A model generated the notes under the pieces. That model did no database searches. It saw only the letters and a program-made list of their open reading frames with translations, and was not told where the DNA came from. The position numbers and the translations under genes were made by a program. Of a stretch of 64,000 bases of DNA, positions 34,419-43,329 are shown in pieces; position 1 is the stretch's first letter, and every line of letters begins with the position of its first letter. The stretch spans positions 47,923-111,922 of the forward strand of contig JAUIHW010000010.1 in NCBI GenBank assembly GCA_030431775.1. The letters run 5' to 3'. The DNA comes from Gammaproteobacteria bacterium (GTDB taxonomy: Bacteria; Pseudomonadota; Gammaproteobacteria; Pseudomonadales; JAUIET01).

Positions 34419-34766
34419 TCTGAGCGCCTGTGGCGGCGCATTTCATCGTTGTGATTTTCGCTCGTTCAGTCATGTATTCGTCTATACACTCCTTCGCTCG
34501 CTTAAATCACGCCTTGAACTGCACCACCACAGGCGCTCAGAGAGCAGGCTGGCGGCGCATTTCATCGTTGTGATTTTCGCTCGTTCAGTCATGTATTCGT
34601 CTATACACTCCTTCGCTCGCTTAAATCACGCCTTGAACTGCGCCACCACAGGCGCTCAGAGAGCACGCTGGCGGCGCATTTCATCGTTGTTTTCTTCACG
34701 CTGTCGGTCATGTATTCATTGATACACTCCCTTCTTGGCTCAGAAAACGCCTCGTTCTGCACGAAG
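34418..34766. repeat. Tandem repeat, 119-bp period, about 2.8 copies, with 16-bp terminal inverted repeat, abutting ssrA
   Basis: Units start TGGCGGCGCATTTCATCG at 34431, 34550 and 34669. Copies 1 and 2 are almost identical; copy 3 is diverged after about 25 bp and incomplete. The first unit is enclosed by a perfect 16-bp inverted repeat, CTCTGAGCGCCTGTGG (34418-34433) and CCACAGGCGCTCAGAG (34527-34542). Within a unit GTGATTT and AAATCAC form another inverted pair. The array fills the space between smpB and the tmRNA 5' end, where the tmRNA promoter should lie. No protein is encoded. Confidence 0.85.
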
Positions 34767-34868
34767 TGATCGTTGCAGAACCGGGACTATTGTAGTCTAT
34801 TTGAGTCATGTGCGGACGGTAAGTTCCCTGCAATTGGCTCAAGGGGGTGTAAGCGCTGCCGGCTTTGC

Positions 34869-35351
34869 CTAGCGGTTGCTGCTTCGCATCACCCGCTGCT
34901 TCTCCCGGTTCCAGTCGCGCTCTTTCTCAGTCGCCCGCTTGTCATGGGCTTTTTTACCCTTGGCAATCGCAATCTCGCACTTGACCAGGTGTTTTTTCCA
35001 ATACAGCGCAGTTGCCACGCAGGTGTAGCCCTCTCGCTCGGTGGCATTGCGTATCCTGGCAATCTCGCGGCGGCTGAGCAGCAGCTTGCGAGTGCGCTTC
35101 GGGTCGGCATCTACGTGCGTGCTGGCGCTGAGTAATGGCTCTATCTGTGCACCCAGCAGCCAGACTTCTCCATCTTTCAGCAGTACATAGCTGTCTACCA
35201 GCTGCGCTTTGCCAGCGCGCAGCGCTTTGACTTCCCAGCCTTCCAGAACCACGCCAGCCTCGAAACGTTCCTCCAACAGGAAGTCATGGCGCGCCTTTTT
35301 GTTGAGCGCTATCGTATTGCTACCGGACTTTTTCTTGGGCTTCTTACTCAT
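34869..35351 (-). CDS. smpB: SsrA-binding protein SmpB
   Basis: The track start at 35444 is too long; the ATG at 35351 ([11 protein letters not shown]) matches the family start and gives 160 aa. Visible SmpB features are [37 protein letters not shown] and a basic C-terminal tail ([17 protein letters not shown]) that enters the ribosomal mRNA channel. It binds the tRNA-like domain of tmRNA and brings it to stalled ribosomes. It lies upstream of ssrA on the same strand, as in many gammaproteobacteria, and is divergent from an NSS transporter gene. Confidence 0.97.
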   Translation of the reverse strand: MSKKPKKKSGSNTIALNKKARHDFLLEERFEAGVVLEGWEVKALRAGKAQLVDSYVLLKDGEVWLLGAQIEPLLSASTHVDADPKRTRKLLLSRREIARIRNATEREGYTCVATALYWKKHLVKCEIAIAKGKKAHDKRATEKERDWNREKQRVMRSSNR

Positions 35352-35453
35352 TGCCGCATTATATCGATAGCGCCAGCCGATACGACATAAATTAGTTGAG
35401 ACCAGCCGGCCTTTACAAGAGAATGGACGTTTGTCTATTCGCAAGACTCCGAC

Positions 35454-36818
35454 ATGCAGGGCCCAAAGGATTACATCACCTGGAACAGTAGCTGGACGTT
35501 TTGTCTGGCTGTTGCCGGTTTAACGGTTGGTTTGCAACTGGTATGGACGTTGCCAGCGCAGCTGGACCGCTTCGGTACGGGTTCGGGTTTCGTGCTTGTT
35601 TACCTTTTGGCATTGTTGGTATTTGCCGGGCCAATCATGGCCGGCGAAATCTGGCTTGGGCGAGAGTCACGGCGTAACCCCATGCATGCGGTCAAGCTTT
35701 TGCAGGTTAAGACTGGAATTTCCCGCTGGTGGCGTTTGCTGGGGCCTCTGAGCCTGCTTGTTAGTCTGCTTGTGCTGTCTTACCTGTGTGTATTTGGTGG
35801 TTGGGCTATGGCGTTTGGTTTGGCCGCGCAGAGCGAGGTGTTTTTGCAGCGTGATGCGGACTACGTTGTGCAGCATCTGGACACTTTTCTGAAAACAACG
35901 GATGTTATGGTGAGCTGGCAGAGCACCTTTCTGTTGCTGGCGACCGGCGTGTCGGCATTTGGCGTCATTCGAGGTGTGGGTTTTGCGTTACGGCTGCTGA
36001 TGCCATTGGCGGTTTTATTGTTGGTGGTATTGCTGGCCCATAATGTTTCGGTCGGGGCGCTTACGGTCGATACACTGGCGTCTCTGTTGCAGCGCGATTA
36101 CCACTTTTCCTGGGACGGAGCCTGGTCAGCCATTGCCCTGGCATTTTTCACTGCCAGTGCTGGAATGGGAGGTATCATGGCCTGTGCCGCTCATATGCCG
36201 GAACACCAGAAAATAGCACCGGCGGTTGCTGGCATACTGCTAATCACCCTGGTGTGTGCAGCTCTCAGCAGTGCTGCCGTGCTGCCCTTATTGTGGCATA
36301 GCAATGTGGAGGTGGCCGCTGGGGCACCTTTGGTCTTTTTAAACCTGCCTCTGGCCTACGGATTCACAGTGTATGGTGACTACTATGGCAGTCTCTTTTT
36401 CCTGCTGGTAGCCATCATACTGCTGAGTAGCGCCATTATTTTGTTGGAACCTCTGGTCGCCTGGCTTTCTCATTCGTTTATTGTTCCCCGCTATGTTGCT
36501 GCCTTTGCGGCCGGTGGCATTGTCTGGTTGCTGTCCATGGTGTCGGCGCTGTCTTTCAATGAGTGGTCCCAATTGCAACTTCTACAGCAGTTTTCACCAT
36601 TCAGGCTGTTGGAATTGCTCACAGCCTACGGGCTGATACCCCTGGCTGTCATCCTGAATGGCTTTCTGGTTGCAGCACTGCTGAATTCGCCGCGCTATAA
36701 GCGTTACAGCGGTTTCCGACTGCGACGCTTGCTTGCACGAGCGCATCTTGGCTATGCTGCGCCGCTATTGATAGCAGCCACTGTATGGTTCGCTGTGCAA
36801 AACCGCCTGCTGTATTAG
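35454..36818 (+). CDS. Sodium-dependent neurotransmitter-symporter family (NSS) transporter
   Basis: A 454-aa inner-membrane protein with about 11-12 hydrophobic spans. The N-terminal pattern [18 protein letters not shown], then [18 protein letters not shown] and [13 protein letters not shown] match the first two spans of LeuT/TnaT-like Na+ symporters, although the usual unwound GNxWRFP of TM1 is altered to QLVWTLP. That change hits part of the substrate and sodium site, so the ligand may be atypical. Substrates of the family are amino acids and related amines. It is divergent from smpB and directly upstream of ratA (12 bp), which may share its transcript. Confidence 0.88.
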   Translation: MQGPKDYITWNSSWTFCLAVAGLTVGLQLVWTLPAQLDRFGTGSGFVLVYLLALLVFAGPIMAGEIWLGRESRRNPMHAVKLLQVKTGISRWWRLLGPLSLLVSLLVLSYLCVFGGWAMAFGLAAQSEVFLQRDADYVVQHLDTFLKTTDVMVSWQSTFLLLATGVSAFGVIRGVGFALRLLMPLAVLLLVVLLAHNVSVGALTVDTLASLLQRDYHFSWDGAWSAIALAFFTASAGMGGIMACAAHMPEHQKIAPAVAGILLITLVCAALSSAAVLPLLWHSNVEVAAGAPLVFLNLPLAYGFTVYGDYYGSLFFLLVAIILLSSAIILLEPLVAWLSHSFIVPRYVAAFAAGGIVWLLSMVSALSFNEWSQLQLLQQFSPFRLLELLTAYGLIPLAVILNGFLVAALLNSPRYKRYSGFRLRRLLARAHLGYAAPLLIAATVWFAVQNRLLY

Positions 36819-36829
36819 CGAAAGTAGTA

Positions 36830-37312
36830 ATGATCCGACTTGAACGCAGCGCCTTGCTGATGAAATCAGCGAACTTCATGTTCGACATGATCAACGATGT
36901 GGATGCCTACCCACAATACATGCAGGGCTGCGAGGCGGCAGAAGTTATCAGTGCGGATCATGCCAGCATGACCGCGCGCCTGAAAGTCCGTAAAGCAGGC
37001 TTGAGCCACAGTTTTACCACACGAAACGAGTTGTTGCGTCCCAGCCAAATTAAGCTGGAGCTGGTTGAAGGGCCGTTTTCGCGTTTTTCCGGGCAGTGGA
37101 GTATTCTGGAATTAAACGACAATGCCTGTAAAGTTGCGCTGCTGCTGGAGTTTGCAATTAACAAGCGGCTTGCAGTAAAGCCACTTGAAGCCCTGTTCAA
37201 ATCGGTTGGTGACGAATTGGTGGATGCGGTCTGCCGGCGTGCGGGCAGCTTATCGGACAGTGAAGTGTATGCGCCGGTTTCAACTGGCAACCCGAAAGGA
37301 CCCGAATTATGA
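36830..37312 (+). CDS. ratA: RatA-family START-domain protein
   Basis: Start placed at ATG 36830 (MIRLERSALLMKSAN), where family members begin; the track start lies inside the transporter gene. The 160-aa protein has the coenzyme Q-binding/START pattern MFDMINDVDAYPQYMQGCEAAEV and the C-terminal helix FKSVGDELVDAVCRRAG. In E. coli RatA was described as a toxin that blocks 70S assembly, while homologues (Coq10) act as ubiquinone-binding proteins; sequence does not choose between them. It overlaps rnfH by 4 bp and occupies its conserved place near smpB and bamE. Confidence 0.9.
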   Translation: MIRLERSALLMKSANFMFDMINDVDAYPQYMQGCEAAEVISADHASMTARLKVRKAGLSHSFTTRNELLRPSQIKLELVEGPFSRFSGQWSILELNDNACKVALLLEFAINKRLAVKPLEALFKSVGDELVDAVCRRAGSLSDSEVYAPVSTGNPKGPEL

Positions 37313-37611
37313 CAATTAAGGTTGAAGTGGCTTACGCTCTGCCGGACCACCAGAAAATTATTGCACTCGAGGTTGACGAAGGGTGCACGGCTTTGCAGGC
37401 AGCGGAAAAGTCCGGCATTGTTCAGCATTTTCCGGAGATTGACCTTGCCAGCGCAAAAATGGGGGTATTCGGCAAAGCCGTTCCCAAGCCGGATCAATAT
37501 GCACTCAGCCCCGGTGACCGGGTGGAGATTTACCGCCCGCTGATCTTGGACCCTAAAGAATCACGCAAAGAGCGCGCAGCAAAAGCCAAGGCCAAGCGAG
37601 CCGACGATTGA
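37309..37611 (+). CDS. rnfH: RnfH/RatB family protein
   Basis: A 100-aa ubiquitin-like-fold protein (UPF0125). Typical blocks: KVEVAYALPDHQKIIALEV at the start, GVFGKAVPKPDQYALSPGDRVEIYRPL in the middle and a basic tail DPKESRKERAAKAKAKR. The ATGA overlap with ratA implies translational coupling. It is the usual partner gene of ratA; cellular role unresolved. Convergent with bamE, sharing no bases but touching. Confidence 0.93.
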   Translation: MTIKVEVAYALPDHQKIIALEVDEGCTALQAAEKSGIVQHFPEIDLASAKMGVFGKAVPKPDQYALSPGDRVEIYRPLILDPKESRKERAAKAKAKRADD

Positions 37612-37995
37612 TCAGCGGCTGGCAGTCGACTCGCTGGCGTCTTCGCTAATTGGCAAATCCTGATCGATTTTGATCAACTCGTCACCACTGAAGTACAAGA
37701 CCATTCGCTTGATGTCTGACACTTCGGCGCCAACCTGAACCTGGTAAGTGTAATCCCAACGGTCTGGGTTGAACGGGTCTTGAATTAAAGGCGTACCCAA
37801 CACAAAGCGCACTTGGCTGCGGGTCATGCCAAGTTCGAGCTTATCGATAGTCTCCTGGTCGAATACGTTGCCCTGCTCAACTTCAACGCGATACACCCCC
37901 GGAAATTCGAACGATGAGCAAGCCACAATCGACCCGGTGAACAAAGTAAGTAATGCGAGTGCGAACAGGCGTTTGCGAATAATATTGGCGAGCAT
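37612..37995 (-). CDS. bamE: Outer-membrane assembly lipoprotein BamE (SmpA/OmlA)
   Basis: A 127-aa lipoprotein: signal with lipobox SIVAC (Cys26), then GVYRVEVEQGNVFDQETIDKL and KLELGMTRSQVRFVLGTPLIQDPFNPDRWDYTY, the hallmark of BamE. It helps BamA/BamD insert beta-barrel proteins, which include the several TonB receptors of this genome. It is divergent from fur, the classical omlA-fur arrangement. Length is normal. Confidence 0.97.
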   Translation of the reverse strand: MLANIIRKRLFALALLTLFTGSIVACSSFEFPGVYRVEVEQGNVFDQETIDKLELGMTRSQVRFVLGTPLIQDPFNPDRWDYTYQVQVGAEVSDIKRMVLYFSGDELIKIDQDLPISEDASESTASR

Positions 37996-38067
37996 AGGAC
38001 GGCAAATATTCCGTGTGTTCGTTAAAAGTGGGATAATAGCCTAATAAGCAACTAGCGCGAAGTTCTG

Positions 38068-38487
38068 ATGAGCAATGAAAATGCCGAGCTGAAACAGGCC
38101 GGCCTGAAAGTAACCCTGCCGAGGGTCAAAATTCTGCAAATTCTGGAGCAGGCATCCCAGTCGGATCGCCAGCATCTCAGCGCAGAAGATGTATACAAGC
38201 TGTTGCTGGAAAGTGGTGACGACGTGGGCTTGGCAACGGTGTACCGGGTGCTTACCCAGTTTGAGTCTGCCAAACTTGTGGAACGGCACAATTTTGAGGG
38301 TGGACACGCGGTTTTCGAGCTGGCGACCGGCGAGCACCATGACCATATGGTGTGCGTGGATACCGGCGAAGTGCTGGAGTTTTACGACCCGGAAATCGAA
38401 AAACGCCAGCAGAAGATTGCTGCAGATCAGGGATACGAGATTGTTGATCACAACCTGGTGTTGTACGTAAAACGCAAACAGGCTTAA
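38068..38487 (+). CDS. fur: Ferric uptake regulator Fur
   Basis: A 139-aa metalloregulator with an N-terminal winged helix (LKVTLPRVKILQILEQ, VGLATVYRVLTQFESA) and the metal-binding HHDHMVC (about 90-96). As in Pseudomonas Fur there is no C-x2-C zinc pair: only Cys96 is present. It represses iron-uptake genes under iron-replete conditions. The gene overlaps the convergent hydrolase by 4 bp. A GATAAT hexamer in the 72-bp bamE-fur gap may be its -10 box. Confidence 0.97.
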   Translation: MSNENAELKQAGLKVTLPRVKILQILEQASQSDRQHLSAEDVYKLLLESGDDVGLATVYRVLTQFESAKLVERHNFEGGHAVFELATGEHHDHMVCVDTGEVLEFYDPEIEKRQQKIAADQGYEIVDHNLVLYVKRKQA

Positions 38488-39317
38488 GACTGTTCCAGGT
38501 TTGAAAGAAACAGTTCCAGTTCCCTGGCGACCAGGCCTGGGCAATCCAGCATGGCGAAATGCCCTGCATCCGGCAGTAAACGCAATTCAGAGCCAGGGAT
38601 CATATCTTGCAGACGTTGCCCGTTACTGCAATTCACCCACTGATCCTGTTCGCCCCATAAAATCCGGGTTGGGACGTTGACCCCGGGGTAAAGCTTCTCA
38701 AGCTGCTCGGTGTATGGGTAATCGTATTGAGCTACCTGGCGATAGTACGCAGCCTTACCGACTTCCCCCGTCCACGGTTCCAGAAGCGCGGCTTCAAAAC
38801 CAGCTGGCATTGCTCGTGTGACGGCTGTTTGCAGGTGCGCCACCAATGTTGCTCTGTGAATGTAGTCCGGTAGCGCCGCGAATACAGCTTCGTGCTCATT
38901 AACCAGCCGTGAGTACGGTGTGCCCCACGGGCTAAGAACCACGCCGTCAATGATCGTCAGGCTTGCCGCCGGGCTTCCCTCCACCAGGTGTGCGCCGAAC
39001 ACCGTGGCCGCGCCGAAGTCATGGCCAACCAAGTGTGCCCGATGCAACTCCTGCTGTTCCAGAAATTCGCTCAGTGCGCGTGCGAATGTGCGTAGACGAA
39101 CTTCCTGGCCAGTAAATTTTTCCGAGGCTCCGAAGCCTGGCAAATCCAGGTAATACAGCCGGTAGCGCTCTTTCAAGCGCTGAACGACACCGTGCCAGAC
39201 AATGGAGCTCGCTGGGGTGCCGTGCACCAGCACCACGGCTGGCCCACTTCCGGTTACATCCCAGGCAAGTTCGCCATGGGACGAAGAAAAGGATTTTGAC
39301 AATTGATGAATCATCAT
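38484..39317 (-). CDS. Alpha/beta hydrolase, epoxide-hydrolase/haloalkane-dehalogenase-like
   Basis: A 277-aa hydrolase. HGTPASS (about 33-39) forms the oxyanion region, GHDFGAA (about 98-104) carries an Asp nucleophile rather than Ser, GEQDQW gives the acid and DAGHFAMLD the base His. An Asp nucleophile places it with epoxide hydrolases and haloacetate or haloalkane dehalogenases. The substrate cannot be told. It is divergent from a LysR regulator (110 bp between starts), which may control it. Confidence 0.88.
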   Translation of the reverse strand: MMIHQLSKSFSSSHGELAWDVTGSGPAVVLVHGTPASSIVWHGVVQRLKERYRLYYLDLPGFGASEKFTGQEVRLRTFARALSEFLEQQELHRAHLVGHDFGAATVFGAHLVEGSPAASLTIIDGVVLSPWGTPYSRLVNEHEAVFAALPDYIHRATLVAHLQTAVTRAMPAGFEAALLEPWTGEVGKAAYYRQVAQYDYPYTEQLEKLYPGVNVPTRILWGEQDQWVNCSNGQRLQDMIPGSELRLLPDAGHFAMLDCPGLVARELELFLSNLEQS

Positions 39318-39427
39318 GCTTCCACCTGTTCAATATAAGCAGTTAAGAGAATTATTTGTTGTAATAATGAATTTTGGAAGCGAAGAGTTTTCAGGCTATC
39401 ATGACATTTCATCATGTGATAATTGCT

Positions 39428-40342
39428 ATGACGGGTTATCTTCCTCCACTGGCTCAACTGCGATCTCTGGTAGCAGTGGTGGCACATGGGCGACTGAATC
39501 TCGCAGCGGCGGCCCTGGGGCTGACCGAATCTGCTGTCAGCCATCACTTGAGTAAACTGGAACGTAGCTTGGGAGTACAGCTGTTGGATAGGAGCCGCTC
39601 GCCAGTAGTTCTGACTGACGCAGGTGGCCGTTTTCATGCGCAGGCCCAGCAGGCGTTGCGATTGCTGGAGCAGGCGGTCGCGGATGCTGCCGGTACAGTA
39701 GGCGGCAAGGTGGTGCTTACATTGCCTCGCACCCTGGCCACCCATTGGCTGATTCCCCATTACCCTTCCCTGTACGCTCACCATGAGGAACTTGAACTGC
39801 AGCTTTTGCCCACCACCCGACAATGCGACCTGCAGCGCGAGCAGATTGATCTCGGTGTGCGCTTAGGTACTGGTCACTGGCCAAAACTGCAGGCCGAGCC
39901 CCTGGTGAGCGAGCGTATTTGCCCTGTCACCACACCCGCCGAAGCTGCAGTCTGGCGGCAGCAGGGTTGGCAATCAATGTTGGCGGCGGCACGGTTAGTA
40001 GTGAACGAGCTGCATCCACAGGAGTGGGAGCAATGGAGCGGGGCCACGGGCTACCCATTGCCAGCGAAGCAACGTGTTACGCGCCTGGAATCCTTTGATT
40101 TGGTACTTCAGGCAGCGTTAGCTGGAGATGCTCTCATCATGGGCCGTACACCGATGGTACATACGGCAATGGCAAAAGGTGATCTGGAAGCCCCGTTCCC
40201 CGAATGGGTAAATACCGGTTTATCCTATTATGCAATCTGGCCTGATCATCAAGCACTGAATCGGTACGCATATGCTGTGTTGGAGTGGTTAAGAGCGTGT
40301 GCCGCAGAGACACGCATTGGGGATCGGCACCCAAGTTTATAA
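39428..40342 (+). CDS. LysR-family transcriptional regulator (GcvA-like)
   Basis: Start placed at ATG 39428 (MTGYLPPLAQLRSL), where LysR proteins normally begin; upstream TTG/ATG codons extend the frame without homology. The helix-turn-helix is LNLAAAALGLTESAVSHHL and the linker RSRSPVVLTDAGGRF, followed by a type 2 periplasmic-binding effector domain. The LPPLAQLRSL start and the TRLESFDLVLQAALAGDAL block resemble the GcvA/AmpR group. It is divergent from the alpha/beta hydrolase, its likely target. Confidence 0.93.
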   Translation: MTGYLPPLAQLRSLVAVVAHGRLNLAAAALGLTESAVSHHLSKLERSLGVQLLDRSRSPVVLTDAGGRFHAQAQQALRLLEQAVADAAGTVGGKVVLTLPRTLATHWLIPHYPSLYAHHEELELQLLPTTRQCDLQREQIDLGVRLGTGHWPKLQAEPLVSERICPVTTPAEAAVWRQQGWQSMLAAARLVVNELHPQEWEQWSGATGYPLPAKQRVTRLESFDLVLQAALAGDALIMGRTPMVHTAMAKGDLEAPFPEWVNTGLSYYAIWPDHQALNRYAYAVLEWLRACAAETRIGDRHPSL

Positions 40343-40398
40343 AACCTGCTGACGTTATTGGAAAATGAGTATTATCGTAGCTTGGTGTGTACCCGTTA

Positions 40399-42066
40399 TC
40401 AGCTGGCCGCCAGCATTTCCTGTGCGTGAGCCCTTGATTGCTCGGTAATCTGAATGCCGCCCAGCATGCGGGCGATTTCGTTGACCTTGTCGTCATTGCG
40501 CAGCTCGTTCAGTTCCGTGGCCACACTTTTCTTGCGAGCGAGCTTGCGCACCCCAAGGTGTTGATGGCCTTTTGCGGCAACCTGCGCCAAATGAGTAACG
40601 CAGAGAATCTGGCTGTGCTTGGACAGTTTGCGCAGCAGCTGGCCGACCACCTCGGCAACTGCGCCACCAATACCCACGTCCACCTCATCAAACACCAGGG
40701 TCGGAATGGAGCTTTTACTGGCGGTTATTACCTGTATCGCCAGGCTGATCCGCGACAACTCGCCACCCGAAGCGACTTTATTAAGGGGTTGTGGTGTCTG
40801 TCCGGGGATGGTGCTGATGAGAAACTCGACTGATTCCTTGCCGTGCTGGCCATGCCGGTCGTCCGCCAGCGGATTCAGCTTAACGGCAAACTGACAACCG
40901 GCCATGTTCAATGCCTTGAGTTGCTGGTTAACCAGGCCGGCGAGCTTTCCGGCCGCCAGCTCGCGCTGCTCGCTGAGTTCAACGGCCAGTTTCAGGTAGC
41001 GATGGCAATGCAGATCAGTTTCAGCCTGTAACTCATCGAGCAGCTGTTCGTCGTTTTGCAGCGCATCGAATTCTTGTTGTAATCGGTCGCGCAGACCAAT
41101 GAGTTCGTCAGTTGAGACGCGGTGTTTGCGTGCGGTTTGGTACAGGCTGCTCAGCCGCTGTTCCACTTGCTGAAGTTCTACCGGGTCAATGGTCTGGCCG
41201 TCGATCTGTGCCTGAATGTTGTAGGCGGCTTCCTGCAGCTGGATGCGGGCCGAGGCCAGCAGGTCCATGGCTTCGCCCAGCTCTTTTCCGTGGCTCGAAA
41301 AGGGCGTCAACAGCTGGTGGGCTTGTGAGCACAGGTCCAGCAGGTTGTTGCCGTCGTCATTTTCACAAAGGCCAAGCGCCTGATGGCAGGCCTGCAATAC
41401 AGCTTCGCTATTGCTCAGACGCTTTTGTTGCAGTTCCAGTTGTTGCAGCTCGCCGTCCTGCAGTTGCAGTTCGTGCAGCTCGTTCAACTGGTACTCCAGC
41501 AATTGGGCATGTGCGTGCTGCTCATCCGACTGGCTCTGGCGACGTTCCAGGTCAGCCAGTGAAGTCTGCCAACGTCTATAAGCGTCCTTAACGTCGCCGG
41601 CCAGCGCTTCAGCCCCGGCGTAGCAATCCAGCAACTGCCGATGCGTGTCGCGTTTTAACAGGCTCTGCTGCTCGTGCTGGCCATGCATGTCGATCAGCAT
41701 GGCGCCGAGGTTGCGTAAATTCTGAATGGGGGCAGGTTGACCGTTAATATATGCGCGGCTTCGCCCTTCGGCGGTAATCACCCGCCGCAGCAGGCAGTCA
41801 TTACCATCGTGCAAGTCGTGCGCCTTCAGCCAGGACTGCGCCTCGCAATTGCGGGAAATATCAAAAATAGCATGTATATCAGCCCTTTGTGCTCCACTGC
41901 GCACGGCCTTGCTGTCAGAACGCCCACCCGCGACCAACGCCAGCGCGTCCAGAACGACCGATTTACCGGCGCCGGTTTCACCCGTGATCACAGTCATTCC
42001 GCCGCTGAAATCCAATTCCAGATTGGCCACGGTTGTGTAATTGCTGACAGTTAGATGAGAAAGCAT
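40399..42066 (-). CDS. recN: DNA repair protein RecN
   Basis: The track start at 42249 runs through the promoter; the ATG at 42066 (MLSHLTVSNY) is the family start, giving 555 aa. The SMC-like ATPase has Walker A GETGAGKS (about 29-36), a long coiled-coil centre rich in Gln and Leu, and C-terminal signature/Walker B blocks KVASGGELSRISLAIQV and LVFDEVDVGIGG. It holds broken DNA ends during double-strand-break repair. SOS boxes lie about 55-90 bp upstream, so LexA control is expected. Confidence 0.97.
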   Translation of the reverse strand: MLSHLTVSNYTTVANLELDFSGGMTVITGETGAGKSVVLDALALVAGGRSDSKAVRSGAQRADIHAIFDISRNCEAQSWLKAHDLHDGNDCLLRRVITAEGRSRAYINGQPAPIQNLRNLGAMLIDMHGQHEQQSLLKRDTHRQLLDCYAGAEALAGDVKDAYRRWQTSLADLERRQSQSDEQHAHAQLLEYQLNELHELQLQDGELQQLELQQKRLSNSEAVLQACHQALGLCENDDGNNLLDLCSQAHQLLTPFSSHGKELGEAMDLLASARIQLQEAAYNIQAQIDGQTIDPVELQQVEQRLSSLYQTARKHRVSTDELIGLRDRLQQEFDALQNDEQLLDELQAETDLHCHRYLKLAVELSEQRELAAGKLAGLVNQQLKALNMAGCQFAVKLNPLADDRHGQHGKESVEFLISTIPGQTPQPLNKVASGGELSRISLAIQVITASKSSIPTLVFDEVDVGIGGAVAEVVGQLLRKLSKHSQILCVTHLAQVAAKGHQHLGVRKLARKKSVATELNELRNDDKVNEIARMLGGIQITEQSRAHAQEMLAAS

Positions 42067-42119
42067 GTATCGTGCCTCGTTAACCTTGTGCGATGGAGTC
42101 TCGATTGACTCACCGCGGT

Positions 42120-42154
42120 CTGTATGTATGAACAGTATATGTGTTTTTATACAG
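42120..42154 (-). promoter_or_regulatory. Two LexA (SOS) boxes upstream of recN
   Basis: CTGTATGTATGAACAG (42120-42135) has the perfect CTGT-N8-ACAG form of a gammaproteobacterial SOS box. ATGTGTTTTTATACAG (42139-42154) is a second box with one base off. Paired boxes are normal at recN. Confidence 0.8.
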
Positions 42155-42241
42155 TATTGATGTAAATGTGGCAAGCGCTGAAAGCAGTTGTGATGGTGGT
42201 TTTGCCCCGGGGTGCTGCCAGTCTGATTGCCGGTGGCGGTA

Positions 42242-42270
42242 TTGGCCAAAGCGCGACGATCTTTTACTAT
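42242..42270 (+). promoter_or_regulatory. Sigma70-type promoter of hrcA
   Basis: TTGGCC and TACTAT with a 17-bp spacer, 24 bp before the hrcA start. I see no CIRCE inverted repeat here, so self-repression of hrcA is not evident. Confidence 0.45.
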
Positions 42271-42293
42271 GGGGCTACACGGGGTGAATTGGT

Positions 42294-43325
42294 ATGAATA
42301 CGCCGCAACTGTCTGATCGCAGCAGGAAAATTCTCAAAGCGCTGATTGAGCGCTATATCAGAGAAGGCATGCCTGTTGGCTCAAAAACCCTGGTTGAGGA
42401 AACCGGTCTCAGCATCAGCCCGGCGACCATGCGTAATGTAATGGCCGACCTGGAAGCGCACGGGCTGATTGTTTCGCCGCACACATCGGCTGGCCGGATA
42501 CCCACTGAGCAGGGTTACCGCTTTTTTGTCGACAGTCTGATCAGCGTTAATCCGCTGGACGATGAATACCTGAGCAGTCTGCGTGAGGAGTTGAAACCGG
42601 ACAAGCCCAGTACTGCGCTGGTGGAGTCGGCTTCCAGTTTGTTGTCGCAGCTGACCTCGCAGGCCGGTATTGTAATCACGCCCCAGTCCGGCAGCTGCCG
42701 CTTGGAGCATGTCGAGTTTGTACCGCTGTCAGGTAACCGCATTCTGGTAGTTCTTGTGATGAATGATCAGGATGTTGAAAATCGCATTATTCACACCCAG
42801 AGACAGTTCTCACGAAAAGAGCTGGAGCAGGCTGCCCGGTTTATCAATCAGCGCTACGCGGGCCTGGAGTTAGAGCAGATTCGTGATGCGCTGGTGAGTT
42901 CGATGCATGAAGACAAGGAGTCCATCGGGCAGTTGATGCAGTTGATGATTGATGTGGCCGCAGAAACCATGGAGTCTGTGGGTGAGCAGGATTTTGTCAT
43001 GGCCGGGCAGAATAATCTGCTCGATTCGGCTGATGGAAGCCAGGTTAGCCGTCTGAAAGAGCTGTTTGATGCATTCCAGTATAAAAAAGATATTTTGCTG
43101 CTGATGAACCACTGTCTGGACGCCGATGGCATTCGTATTTTTATTGGTCAGGAGTCGGGCTACGATCTGTTTGAAGACTACAGCGTTATTACTGCCCCTT
43201 ACAGCAGCGGTGATCAATCCATTGGCGTCATAGGCATTATCGGCCCAACCCGCATGCAGTACGACCGGGTGATCCCTGTTGTGGACATTACCGCCAAAAT
43301 GCTCAGCGCCGCGCTGAACCGGTAA
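42294..43325 (+). CDS. hrcA: Heat-inducible transcription repressor HrcA
   Basis: A 343-aa repressor with an N-terminal winged helix (RSRKILKALIERYIREGMPVGS, ISPATMRNVMADLE, SAGRIPTEQGYRFFVD) and a GAF-like C-terminal region (YDLFEDYSVITAPYSSGDQSIGVIGIIGPTRMQYDRVI). HrcA binds CIRCE elements before groES or dnaK operons and is stabilised by GroEL. It stands upstream of grpE-dnaK-dnaJ, but four genes are inserted between. The grpE and dnaK promoters here look sigma32-type with no CIRCE, so HrcA probably acts on groESL elsewhere. Confidence 0.97.
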   Translation: MNTPQLSDRSRKILKALIERYIREGMPVGSKTLVEETGLSISPATMRNVMADLEAHGLIVSPHTSAGRIPTEQGYRFFVDSLISVNPLDDEYLSSLREELKPDKPSTALVESASSLLSQLTSQAGIVITPQSGSCRLEHVEFVPLSGNRILVVLVMNDQDVENRIIHTQRQFSRKELEQAARFINQRYAGLELEQIRDALVSSMHEDKESIGQLMQLMIDVAAETMESVGEQDFVMAGQNNLLDSADGSQVSRLKELFDAFQYKKDILLLMNHCLDADGIRIFIGQESGYDLFEDYSVITAPYSSGDQSIGVIGIIGPTRMQYDRVIPVVDITAKMLSAALNR

Positions 43326-43329
43326 GCCA

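Noticed and set aside
34431-34766. Possible CRISPR array at the tandem repeat
   Set aside because: Period 119 bp with no short repeat/unique spacer structure and no cas genes; units are almost fully identical.
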